DNA of 36,203 nt from a virus. The notes below the pieces were generated by a model that made no database searches, was not told where the DNA came from, and saw nothing but the letters and a program-made list of their open reading frames with translations. The translations under genes and the position numbers were made by a program. The stretch is from positions 1-36,203 of the IMG/VR virus record IMGVR_UViG_3300029986_000006. One strand, 5' to 3'. Of the stretch, positions 29,435 through 36,076 are shown piece after piece (positions within the stretch are counted from its first letter, which is position 1; each line of letters opens with the position of its first letter).

Positions 29435-29872
29435 ATGAAATACGAATTTTATACAATATTAAAAGAATATGAAGACTATGATCACTTAGCCAACTGGCTT
29501 CGTGAATATGGGTTAGATGATGAAAGTACAAACATTGAAGAACTTAATCCAATTTATTTGGATGTTGAAATTCAATCTAATCTAATAAAATGCCAATCTT
29601 TTAATCAAAAAGTTATAGATGATTGCATATCAATCGAGGTTGCATATGCAACCAGAAACGTCATTAAAATTGTTTTTGAAGCTCCCCAAGGCTACGCATC
29701 AATTTTTAAGTTAACGTTCAATACAACATCAATCGATAATATAATAAAAGATATAATGCAAGGTCTTAAAAAAGTTGGAATAAAGTTTAAGAAAAAACAA
29801 AACTTAAGCATAGAAGAATGGATTGCAAGTCAAGAATATGAAGCACTGACAGGAAAGGTGATAGAATGGTAA
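29435..29872 (+). CDS. Unknown protein, tandem paralogue 2 (145 aa)
   Basis: This is the second copy of the pair. It has the same first 11 residues as paralogue 1, then EYEDYDHLANWLREYGLDDE, a diverged middle with IKCQSFNQKVIDDCISIEVAYATRNVIKI-like strands, and the shared FEAP...FKLTFNTTSIDNII block. It carries an extra 25-residue tail (NLSIEEWIASQEYEALTGKVIEW) absent from the first copy. DNA identity is near complete at both ends and low between, so either selection or recombination has acted on the centre. It overlaps the next gene by seven bases. Confidence 0.75.
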   Translation: MKYEFYTILKEYEDYDHLANWLREYGLDDESTNIEELNPIYLDVEIQSNLIKCQSFNQKVIDDCISIEVAYATRNVIKIVFEAPQGYASIFKLTFNTTSIDNIIKDIMQGLKKVGIKFKKKQNLSIEEWIASQEYEALTGKVIEW

Positions 29873-30291
29873 AAAATTACAAAAAGAAATCAAAATATTG
29901 GGATAGTTGTGTAAGCGATAATGTAAAGCGTGAAATACAAAGCCAACGCGGAATAAAGACGCAAGTTGAACTATCTAAAATATATAATCTAAGCCAACAA
30001 TATATATCAAAAATAATGAATGAAAAGCTTTATTACTATACAAAATTTACAATGACCAGTCTGGACAGTGATGATTTGGAAACTTTCTCCTGGTATTTAA
30101 AAGATACAAAAAAAGCAGGATTTATATTGATTGATATAAAGTGGGATATAACAACATCAATGACCTCTAGCTGTTGGTTAGAACTTGGTTTTATTAATAT
30201 AGACGATGCTATTTTAGTCAAACTAAAGTTTGACGGTTACGATTGGCAGAAGTGGCATGACAATCAATTAACATCATATGATCAATTATAA
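29866..30291 (+). CDS. Helix-turn-helix candidate protein, 141 aa
   Basis: Residues about 30-52, KTQVELSKIYNLSQQYISKIMNE, form a plausible helix-turn-helix (helix, SKIYNLS turn, then recognition helix QQYISKIM), preceded by a basic N-terminus MVKNYKKKSKYWD. The C-terminal two thirds are strand-rich, with SCWLELGFINIDDAILVKLKFDGYDW, similar in pattern to the other proteins in this block. It may be a transcription regulator for the rightward block or for lysogeny. The start overlaps the previous gene by seven bases. Confidence 0.6.
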   Translation: MVKNYKKKSKYWDSCVSDNVKREIQSQRGIKTQVELSKIYNLSQQYISKIMNEKLYYYTKFTMTSLDSDDLETFSWYLKDTKKAGFILIDIKWDITTSMTSSCWLELGFINIDDAILVKLKFDGYDWQKWHDNQLTSYDQL

Positions 30292-30310
30292 TTATAATGG
30301 GAATAATATT

Positions 30311-30481
30311 ATGGATAAGAAAGAAACATTAGCAATGTATGAAAAAATGCTTGAAAAATTTTTATTAACAAATAACAAGGTGATGATAAACAATCTAAAA
30401 CATCTGATTGCAATATTAGAACTGGAAATAGCAACAAACGAAATTGTTGTTTTATGTGATGAAATAACTAAAAAAGAATAA
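30311..30481 (+). CDS. Small helical protein, 56 aa
   Basis: This protein reads MDKKETLAMYEKMLEKFLLTNNKVMINNLKHLIAILELEIATNEIVVLCDEITKKE. It is almost entirely helical with heptad-like leucines, so it may dimerise. No family is recognised. The frame continues upstream to 30278, but the ATG at 30311 has a GGGAAT SD and follows the previous stop, so it is preferred. It is the last gene of the rightward block, ahead of a terminator shared with the opposing gene. Confidence 0.55.
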   Translation: MDKKETLAMYEKMLEKFLLTNNKVMINNLKHLIAILELEIATNEIVVLCDEITKKE

Positions 30482-30516
30482 AAAAAAGAGCCTTGGAGAA
30501 ATCCAAGGCTCTAATT
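30482..30516. terminator. Terminator between convergent genes
   Basis: AGAGCCTTGGA (30487-30497) pairs perfectly with TCCAAGGCTCT (30502-30512) around a 4-base loop. The minus strand continues into seven T, making it strong for the leftward gene (30527-30934). The plus-strand U-run is weak. Confidence 0.88.
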
Positions 30517-30526
30517 CTTTATGGGC

Positions 30527-30934
30527 TTACTTCTTCTTTGGCCCTCTGCGAGCATCGCCAAACTTTTTAGCCGCTTCGTCTTTGTTCTCTGCGGCCCTGG
30601 CAACGAGAGGCTTAACCAAGCTTTCGTCACCGTCTTTTACCGCTACAATGACGTCATTGTAGAATGAAATGACTTCTTCCAGGCTGTTAAAAGCCCACCA
30701 TTGAACGCCATCAACAATCAAGGGCGAACGCATAAGCTTTGTCTTAAAGCCAGCCCCAGACTGTTTAAACCAAGCGGTAGAGCCGGAAGGCAACAGGTTA
30801 TTCTTGATCGCGTCACCGGCGATAGTGATTTGTTGCTGAACCTTCTTGATAAAGGTTGCTTCCGGGCTAAAGCCAGCAGCCGCAAAAACAGGGGCAGTAG
30901 TGGCTTTAGCCTTATATTTGTCAGTAAATGACAT
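30527..30934 (-). CDS. Unknown basic protein, 135 aa
   Basis: This protein starts MSFTDKYKAKATTAPVFAAAGFSPEATFIKKVQQQITIAGDAIKN and ends with a charged EAAKKFGDARRGPKKK. The middle, STAWFKQSGAGFKTKLMRSPLIVDGVQWWAFNSLEEVISFYNDV, is a compact alpha/beta-like domain. I know no family for it. GGAG lies nine bases before the ATG at 30934, which I prefer to the first in-frame ATG at 30985. Codon use is GC-richer than the adjacent rightward block. The basic C-terminus suggests nucleic-acid binding. It is single, monocistronic, with its own terminator. Confidence 0.65.
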   Translation of the reverse strand: MSFTDKYKAKATTAPVFAAAGFSPEATFIKKVQQQITIAGDAIKNNLLPSGSTAWFKQSGAGFKTKLMRSPLIVDGVQWWAFNSLEEVISFYNDVIVAVKDGDESLVKPLVARAAENKDEAAKKFGDARRGPKKK

Positions 30935-31161
30935 TTTGCAAACTCCATATTCAAGTTTTGAAAGAGCGTAGCGGGTTGTTGCCAACCGCTTAAAACGAAC
31001 TTTCTATCGAATAACGCACGGTGTCAAACAATTTTTTGTAGAAACGCTTATAAAAAATCTCAGGCAAAATTTCAAATATGATGTTGCAATATTTCAAAGA
31101 TAGAGCGATAAGAGTTTTACCAACCCGCTAATGAGGTTGGAAACAAACTTGTGGTGCAAAA
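30935..31161. promoter_or_regulatory. Divergent intergenic region with inverted repeat
   Basis: No gene is visible. AGCGGGTTG (30970-30978) and CAACCCGCT (31121-31129) are exact inverse complements lying near each end of the region, one by each divergent start. Each also forms a small local hairpin (GGTTGTTGCCAACC-type and CCAAC/GTTGG-type). They may be paired operators or attenuators for the divergent genes at 30934 and 31162. Confidence 0.35.
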
Positions 31162-31323
31162 ATGAACGAACTTAAAGCAACAAACATTTTGGAAATGCGT
31201 TCCGCCTTCCTTCTCCCGTTTGAAACTGAGACGGTTTTGAAGCACTTGAAGCCCGCAAATGATGCGTTTGCCGATGGTGGCAAAGCCTTCTTGGAAGAAT
31301 GGGCAGAAGAGGGGCGGGCTTAG
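31162..31323 (+). CDS. Small unknown protein, 53 aa
   Basis: This protein reads MNELKATNILEMRSAFLLPFETETVLKHLKPANDAFADGGKAFLEEWAEEGRA, an amphipathic mostly helical small protein. The stop codon TAG is followed directly by the ATG of the next gene, so the two are probably translated together. There is no known family. The SD (GTGG) is modest. GC content and codon use match the 30527 gene and not the AT-rich early block, so this pair may belong to a separate acquisition. Confidence 0.5.
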   Translation: MNELKATNILEMRSAFLLPFETETVLKHLKPANDAFADGGKAFLEEWAEEGRA

Positions 31324-31521
31324 ATGGTTGTTGAAATCTACACAGAGGGCGGAAAGCTCTTGATCCGCAAACAGCTAGGAAGTTGCCTAGAAACTGCCCT
31401 GGTAGCCGCAACGGAGGTTGCCACGTTGATCAAAGCGTCTGTGGCCTTCTCGGTCAAGCGTGACGGCCAGTTGTTCGCAACTGGCCTAGCCTTCCGCAAA
31501 AGGAAGCTGGCAACCGTCTAA
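31324..31521 (+). CDS. Small unknown protein, 65 aa
   Basis: This protein starts MVVEIYTEGGKLLIRKQLGSCLETALVAATEVATLIKASVAFSVKRDGQLFATGLAFRKRKLATV, with a beta hairpin, then a central hydrophobic helix and a basic C-terminus. It follows the 53-aa gene with no gap. There is no SD of its own beyond the preceding codons, so coupled translation is likely. No family is recognised. A terminator lies 60 bases downstream. The pair forms a small rightward unit in front of the end of the late operon. Confidence 0.5.
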   Translation: MVVEIYTEGGKLLIRKQLGSCLETALVAATEVATLIKASVAFSVKRDGQLFATGLAFRKRKLATV

Positions 31522-31580
31522 TTAACCGGCTAAAACCCGCGTGGTGAAGCTCTAAAACGCTTCACACGCACCAACTAGAC

Positions 31581-31610
31581 GGGCTGGGGCGACGGTTCCA
31601 GCCCATTTTT
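31581..31610 (+). terminator. Terminator of the small rightward pair
   Basis: GGGCTGG (31581-31587) pairs with CCAGCCC (31598-31604) and is followed by ATTTTTT. Confidence 0.8.
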
Positions 31611-31623
31611 TATGTGGGTGACA

Positions 31624-31653
31624 AGAAAAAAGGGAGGCTCGAAGCCTCCCTTT
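31624..31653 (-). terminator. Terminator at the end of the late operon
   Basis: AAAGGGAGGCT (31629-31639) pairs with AGCCTCCCTTT (31643-31653). On the minus strand the stem is followed by six T and lies 45 bases after the last late gene (31699). Confidence 0.88.
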
Positions 31654-31698
31654 CATATTAAGCTATCGGCAGGGGTCGAACCTATCCCAAAGTATGGA

Positions 31699-32175
31699 TT
31701 AAGACGCCTGTGTGGTCGCGTCTGGTACTGCAACAAGGTAAGCTGTATCAGATATGACCTTGCGGGCCGCTGTCTTGGCTGTGAGGCGGTCTTGTTGCAG
31801 GGCTGGTAGCTTAGTGGTGTCAAACGCCAAAGCCGTCCAGGTGTCCTCTAAACCGCGTGGAATGTAGCTATCAAGTGTGGCTAGATCGCTAATCGCTTGG
31901 TTGCGTGAAGCCCAATCCACGTTACGCTTCAATTGGTCTGCTGTTAGCGGTACGAGCGTTGGTGTCCCAACCACTTCACCATTGACCAACTCATAAGTGT
32001 AGCCAGTGCATGTGTTAGCGGTAGCATCAAATGGCTGCTCATTCACTGGATAAACTCCAATAGCAGAGCGTTCATCGCCTGTTAGACCGCGTAAGTATGC
32101 ATCACTATAATTGACGCTATCAGTTGAAATATTGGTTGATATAAACCATTCATTATTATCTAAAATTGCCCACAT
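31699..32175 (-). CDS. Tail fibre assembly protein candidate
   Basis: This 158-aa protein is the last gene of the late operon, directly after the large adhesin gene, the normal place of tail fibre chaperones. It opens MWAILDNNEWFISTN, and its central section has SAIGVYPVNEQPFDATANTCTGYTYELVNGEVVGTP, the beta-type domain in which a product name such as DUF4376 often appears. The C-terminal half is helical (WASRNQAISDLATLDSYIPRGLED). GGAAAATAA gives a good SD. It could instead be a small fibre part. The chaperone role is inferred from position and domain pattern. Confidence 0.6.
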   Translation of the reverse strand: MWAILDNNEWFISTNISTDSVNYSDAYLRGLTGDERSAIGVYPVNEQPFDATANTCTGYTYELVNGEVVGTPTLVPLTADQLKRNVDWASRNQAISDLATLDSYIPRGLEDTWTALAFDTTKLPALQQDRLTAKTAARKVISDTAYLVAVPDATTQAS

Positions 32176-32190
32176 TGTATTATTTTCCTT

Positions 32191-34500
32191 TTATCTTGCT
32201 GTTGCTGGTGGGACGTTTGACCCACCAAATGGATTTTCCGCGAACGCGGCATATATAATCGTTGCCCCGCTTAAACTTGCATCATCACCAGAACCACGGC
32301 ACATAAAGCCGTTTGATAGAAAATCAATCGATGTTCCAGTATTTTCTGCTGCTGATGACATGACCAATCTATCATTCACAACGTTAAATGTGTTTCTTGC
32401 TGTATCTACTAATAGCCAATTACCAGAAGTAGAAGTTGATGCTTTTAACAAAATAAATTTAGGCTTAAATCCAGTGTAGACGAACGTATTTGTTGCCCCT
32501 GTATAACTGCCTATCTTGCTAAATCCTGACACTTCTGCCCACAAGTAGGCAACATAAGTCGCACTTGCATTTAGGAAGCCCGTTCCAGCAGTTGCTTGAA
32601 ATTGGGTTGATGTTGGTAAAGTTGTTCCCCAAGCGTTCGTTAAGGAAGCCGTAACAGCATTTGAATTCAACACAAGATAATTGTTTGTAGTCGTGCAAAC
32701 GGCTGAGTGATAAACCATTGGTGCTTGTGCGGCACTACGGCAAGCAATGATGATCATCTTAGGCACAGCCCCAAGATTATGATTGACGGTCACAACCCCG
32801 CTTGCTGGTGCGGTAAACGTCTGAATGTCAAATCCAGAAGTTGATGATTTACGCCACATCCAATCCACCAAACTATCGCCACTATCATTGACATATGCTG
32901 GTGATGAATCAGTACCAAGGCTAAAGCCGTCACTATTGAAACTTGTCAAAGTGTTTGCGTCTGTAACTTCCATTCCGGCATTGTTTGGGACAATGTATTT
33001 TGTTGCTCCTCGCACACTGTCAAACCAACGGTGTCCTTGTGATAATGATCGTGTTTTAGTCCACACAAAATCAGGTGGAAATGATTTACCAGTGATGTTT
33101 GCTACTGCCCCTGTTCCTGTTCGTGTATTTACATCAAAGAAAGCCTTTGGTTTAGTGATTGAAACTGCTGGTAAGTTTGCTGAACACAAAGCCTTAAAGC
33201 CAGTTGGTGGAGTGTAAGCCCACGAGGTTTGACCAAAATTGGCTGTAACGGTTTTTGTAGAGTTTGTGGATGATTGTGCTAACCAAGGGCGATAAGTTTT
33301 ACCAGAAAGCCCGGTTACAGCCGGATTTGTTCCAGTTGCTGGATTACTAGAAGCCATCCAAACACCATTTTTAGAAAAATACAATTTACCGTTAGTTGCA
33401 TCATAGGCAATACCAATAGTATCACCAGTGGCAAACGTCACACCATACGCTGTAGAAACACTGTTTACCCAAGTATTCCCATTGTTTCCGGATATTGTTG
33501 CGTAAGTCCCATCTGCTGCAATTATTCCAGCAGCAACCCCATTATCATACGTAGTATAAGCATCCATATGGATTTCCCAATAATATGCTCCTGTAGTCAT
33601 CCAATGCGAACCAAATGGTCCAGATTGATTAACTACTGACCCAACTACAGTTGTTAAATTCGCATTGCTTAAGGTATATGAAACGCCAGTTTCAAGCGGA
33701 TTCCATGTAGCGTAGTTATATGAAGGACTATCAACCATCTGATCAGTTGAAAGTATATTAGTGGGCGTCCAGTTGTTGCCTTTACCGCTCGTATCAGTGC
33801 CAAGCGATGCAGCATTATGAAATTCAAGACGAAAGCCGTTTGTTCCGTAGTTTTGGACGTTGGGCCTAATAGGAACCCAAACGCCGGTTACAAGGTCTGT
33901 CTTACCAAAACTTGTTGGAGTAAGGGCAAGTCCATCAACGAAGTTAATATCAGCCAAATAACCATCAAAATAAAATGGTGTTGTGTAATTTGGAAGTGGA
34001 GCACCTATATATTGTGGTGTGCTTGCTGTATTCCATAGAGAAATAGATGTATTTTGAGCCGGATAAATTGCTGTTGAAAATGATGTTACTTGTTGGCCGT
34101 TGACATACAAACGGACGCGGTTGGCGACGATGGCTTGAGTAGTATCAAACGCTACAACAACATGACAAAACGCACTTGGATCACGGAATACCTGTGTGGT
34201 TGTCAAATTTATAATGCTGGTATTACTTACAGCGTAGTTGAATACAAGCGAATCGGTGGACATATTAGTGTTACCGAAACCAAGTCCCCAATAGTTAGTT
34301 GAATTGGCGAAGTATCCAAAAATCGTGTTATCGACGCCCATTTGCCCACGCTTCATCCAGAATGATAAAGTTTGGGTAGTTTGGTTTCCGCTAACTGTTG
34401 GCGTTATCAACAACGAAGGGCTTACACTACTTCGGAAACGCAAACTGTTCTTAATTACAAAGCCGCCACTTTCTAATCCATTATCACTTAATACGCTCAT
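32191..34500 (-). CDS. Large tail adhesin with LamG and SPRY domains
   Basis: This 769-aa tail-tip protein is likely to bind the host receptor. Residues about 25-190 are a concanavalin-like LamG domain (TLSFWMKRGQMG, then RVRLYVNGQQVTSF and YFDGYLADINFVDG). About 265-420 are a SPRY domain (GAYYWEIHMD, GDTIGIAYDATNGKLYFSKNGVW). The remaining C-terminal half, with KSFPPDFVWTKTRS, VDWMWRKSS, FTAPASGVVTVNHNLGAVPKMIII and a final YAAFAENPFGG, is a type seen in many phage adhesins. The start overlaps the stop of the fibre gene (TAATG). This modular adhesin would largely set host range. Confidence 0.85.
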   Translation of the reverse strand: MSVLSDNGLESGGFVIKNSLRFRSSVSPSLLITPTVSGNQTTQTLSFWMKRGQMGVDNTIFGYFANSTNYWGLGFGNTNMSTDSLVFNYAVSNTSIINLTTTQVFRDPSAFCHVVVAFDTTQAIVANRVRLYVNGQQVTSFSTAIYPAQNTSISLWNTASTPQYIGAPLPNYTTPFYFDGYLADINFVDGLALTPTSFGKTDLVTGVWVPIRPNVQNYGTNGFRLEFHNAASLGTDTSGKGNNWTPTNILSTDQMVDSPSYNYATWNPLETGVSYTLSNANLTTVVGSVVNQSGPFGSHWMTTGAYYWEIHMDAYTTYDNGVAAGIIAADGTYATISGNNGNTWVNSVSTAYGVTFATGDTIGIAYDATNGKLYFSKNGVWMASSNPATGTNPAVTGLSGKTYRPWLAQSSTNSTKTVTANFGQTSWAYTPPTGFKALCSANLPAVSITKPKAFFDVNTRTGTGAVANITGKSFPPDFVWTKTRSLSQGHRWFDSVRGATKYIVPNNAGMEVTDANTLTSFNSDGFSLGTDSSPAYVNDSGDSLVDWMWRKSSTSGFDIQTFTAPASGVVTVNHNLGAVPKMIIIACRSAAQAPMVYHSAVCTTTNNYLVLNSNAVTASLTNAWGTTLPTSTQFQATAGTGFLNASATYVAYLWAEVSGFSKIGSYTGATNTFVYTGFKPKFILLKASTSTSGNWLLVDTARNTFNVVNDRLVMSSAAENTGTSIDFLSNGFMCRGSGDDASLSGATIIYAAFAENPFGGSNVPPATAR

Positions 34501-35444
34501 TATCTCATATCCCCTATAAAAGTGCAGTGGATATGTGTTGAATCAACAACATGATACTGAATACGATCAACTGCTAATGGTGTGGTGGTTAATGTTGGTG
34601 CAACACCACTTGGAAACTTAAAATATGTTCCATAAGCAAATGTTCTAGCACCAGTGCTATCTTGATTGATTACGAACACGCCCTTCGCACCAACTGTTAT
34701 ATTTGTTGGATTCGCTAAAGTGGCGTTACCTGTTAGCGTGATAATGAAATCGTTTGTAGTGCTGAAATCTGGTGTAACGGTTGCTCCATAAGTTAAAGTG
34801 CCAATTGAACCGCGTTGCTGTGCTGTCCATGTGTTTGAAACTGTTGTTACGGCAATTCCAGTTGTTGGATTTAACAATATCCATTTTGCTAATGTTGTAT
34901 CGTATTGAAGTTCAATCCAATGTGTGGAAATATCACCAGCAACCAATGGTAAGCCATTGCCCTTGACAATAGTTGCCGCTGTAATTGTTCCGCTGTTTGG
35001 TGTGAATGTTGGTGTTGTTGTTACGTTTGCAAAGCCTGCTTTAACCACCAATGTCATACCGTTTGTTAATGCGGTTATAGCTGGTGTGTAAGAGGCTGTT
35101 ATTGCGTCTGCGGTTCCGCCTGCAATTGCGACCGAATAGGCGTTTTGTTGAAATCCAACTTTTGTTGCGTATGTTGTATTGACCGCAAATGCAGTTGTTA
35201 TTAATCCATTAACGGCTGATAAAAGCTGTGATTTATTGGCTGAAGTTTGATCTAGAACTAGACCGGCACCAGTGACAACATTACATAATTCCTCTTGAAC
35301 TACGTTTGCCCAATCTTGGGTTAGTGGTGTTGCTGGTGTCCCTAGAGATTTGTTACCTACTGTAAAATATCCGGCTGTCCCTGCTGTGTAGCTTGTATCT
35401 GCTGCTAAAACACTTGAATTATATGGATGATCAATTCTTTTCAT
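34500..35444 (-). CDS. Tail fibre protein
   Basis: This 314-aa protein begins MKRIDHPYNSSVLAADTSYTAGTAGYFTVGNKSLGTPATPLTQDWANVVQEELCNVV, a common start of fibre proteins that attach to Mu-like baseplates. It then has a repetitive Thr/Gly/Ala/Val-rich stretch typical of trimeric beta-fibres, with PTGIAVTTVSNTWTAQQRGS and TGNATLANPTNITVGAKGVFVINQD. It ends with a compact domain. It lies between the gp48-like gene and the large adhesin, and probably links the adhesin to the baseplate. The start has AAAAGGTG upstream and a GATAAATA motif 43 bases before it. Confidence 0.8.
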   Translation of the reverse strand: MKRIDHPYNSSVLAADTSYTAGTAGYFTVGNKSLGTPATPLTQDWANVVQEELCNVVTGAGLVLDQTSANKSQLLSAVNGLITTAFAVNTTYATKVGFQQNAYSVAIAGGTADAITASYTPAITALTNGMTLVVKAGFANVTTTPTFTPNSGTITAATIVKGNGLPLVAGDISTHWIELQYDTTLAKWILLNPTTGIAVTTVSNTWTAQQRGSIGTLTYGATVTPDFSTTNDFIITLTGNATLANPTNITVGAKGVFVINQDSTGARTFAYGTYFKFPSGVAPTLTTTPLAVDRIQYHVVDSTHIHCTFIGDMR

Positions 35445-35486
35445 TAAAACACCTTTTGTTATTATTTCTTATTTAATTGTTAATTG

Positions 35487-35494
35487 TATTTATC
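35487..35494 (-). promoter_or_regulatory. GATAAATA promoter-like motif before the fibre genes
   Basis: GATAAATACAATTAAC on the minus strand lies just after the gp48-like stop and 43 bases before the fibre ATG. It could raise expression of the fibre and adhesin genes. No hairpin is seen. Confidence 0.45.
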
Positions 35495-35498
35495 TAAA

Positions 35499-36071
35499 TT
35501 ATGAATATGTGAATATCAAAGTTGTTTCTGCTGGCTTAATTTTATTAAACAATGTTTCAAAAAACACGTTTGACCAACTAGCTAAAGGATCGCCAACAAC
35601 CGAAGAACCAACACTAAAATAATATGTTTGTGATGATCCTACGTTAATTTGCCATGTATAAGCCCAATCATTGCCATTATATAAACTATCGCCAACACAT
35701 GATGAACCAACCAAAAAAGGTCTAAATTCAGTTATTGTAATTGTATATCCAAGGCTTTGTGCAAGCGTTGTGAAATAGCTTATTGATTGACCGCCTGTTG
35801 AACGCCAAACGGTTATTAAGTTGTTTAATCTTTGTTGAACGGTAAAGCCAACGCTTGATAAGCCTGCCTCTTGTTCTCTCATAGGCAATAATTCATTTGT
35901 TGATAATGGATTTGCTTCTTCAATTAAAACATTTAATGTGTTTAACAAGTCCGTAAATGGCTGTGCAATACCAAGCCAAAATCCATCACTAACCGAATTT
36001 CCATTGAAAAGCGGTCCTGGTGGCAATAATGTCTTTAATTGTTCTGCTACTTGTGCATTTGTATAATTCAT
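35499..36071 (-). CDS. Baseplate wedge protein, Mu gp48 / DUF2313 family
   Basis: This 190-aa protein starts MNYTNAQVAEQLKTLLPPGPLFNGNSVSDGFWLGIAQPFTDL, close to the DUF2313 (YmfQ, Mu gp48) opening in which 'LLPPG.a' is conserved. ANPLSTNELLPMREQEAGL is followed by RLNNLITVWRSTGGQSISYFTTLAQSLGYTITITEFRPFLVG, also a family signature. The last part has GNDWAYTWQINV and a C-terminal helix FNKIKPAETTLIFTY. It attaches fibres to the baseplate. It follows baseplate J across the circular junction by 13 bases. Confidence 0.9.
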   Translation of the reverse strand: MNYTNAQVAEQLKTLLPPGPLFNGNSVSDGFWLGIAQPFTDLLNTLNVLIEEANPLSTNELLPMREQEAGLSSVGFTVQQRLNNLITVWRSTGGQSISYFTTLAQSLGYTITITEFRPFLVGSSCVGDSLYNGNDWAYTWQINVGSSQTYYFSVGSSVVGDPLASWSNVFFETLFNKIKPAETTLIFTYS

Positions 36072-36076
36072 TTTTT

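Noticed and set aside
31655-31690. T-arm-like GGTTCGACCCC sequence on the minus strand, possible tRNA remnant
   Set aside because: The bases do not form a full T-arm stem, there is no acceptor or anticodon arm, and it lies between a stop codon and a terminator.
31612-31809. Open frame of 65 codons on the plus strand
   Set aside because: It spans the late-operon terminator and the antisense of the 31699 gene and has no start signals.
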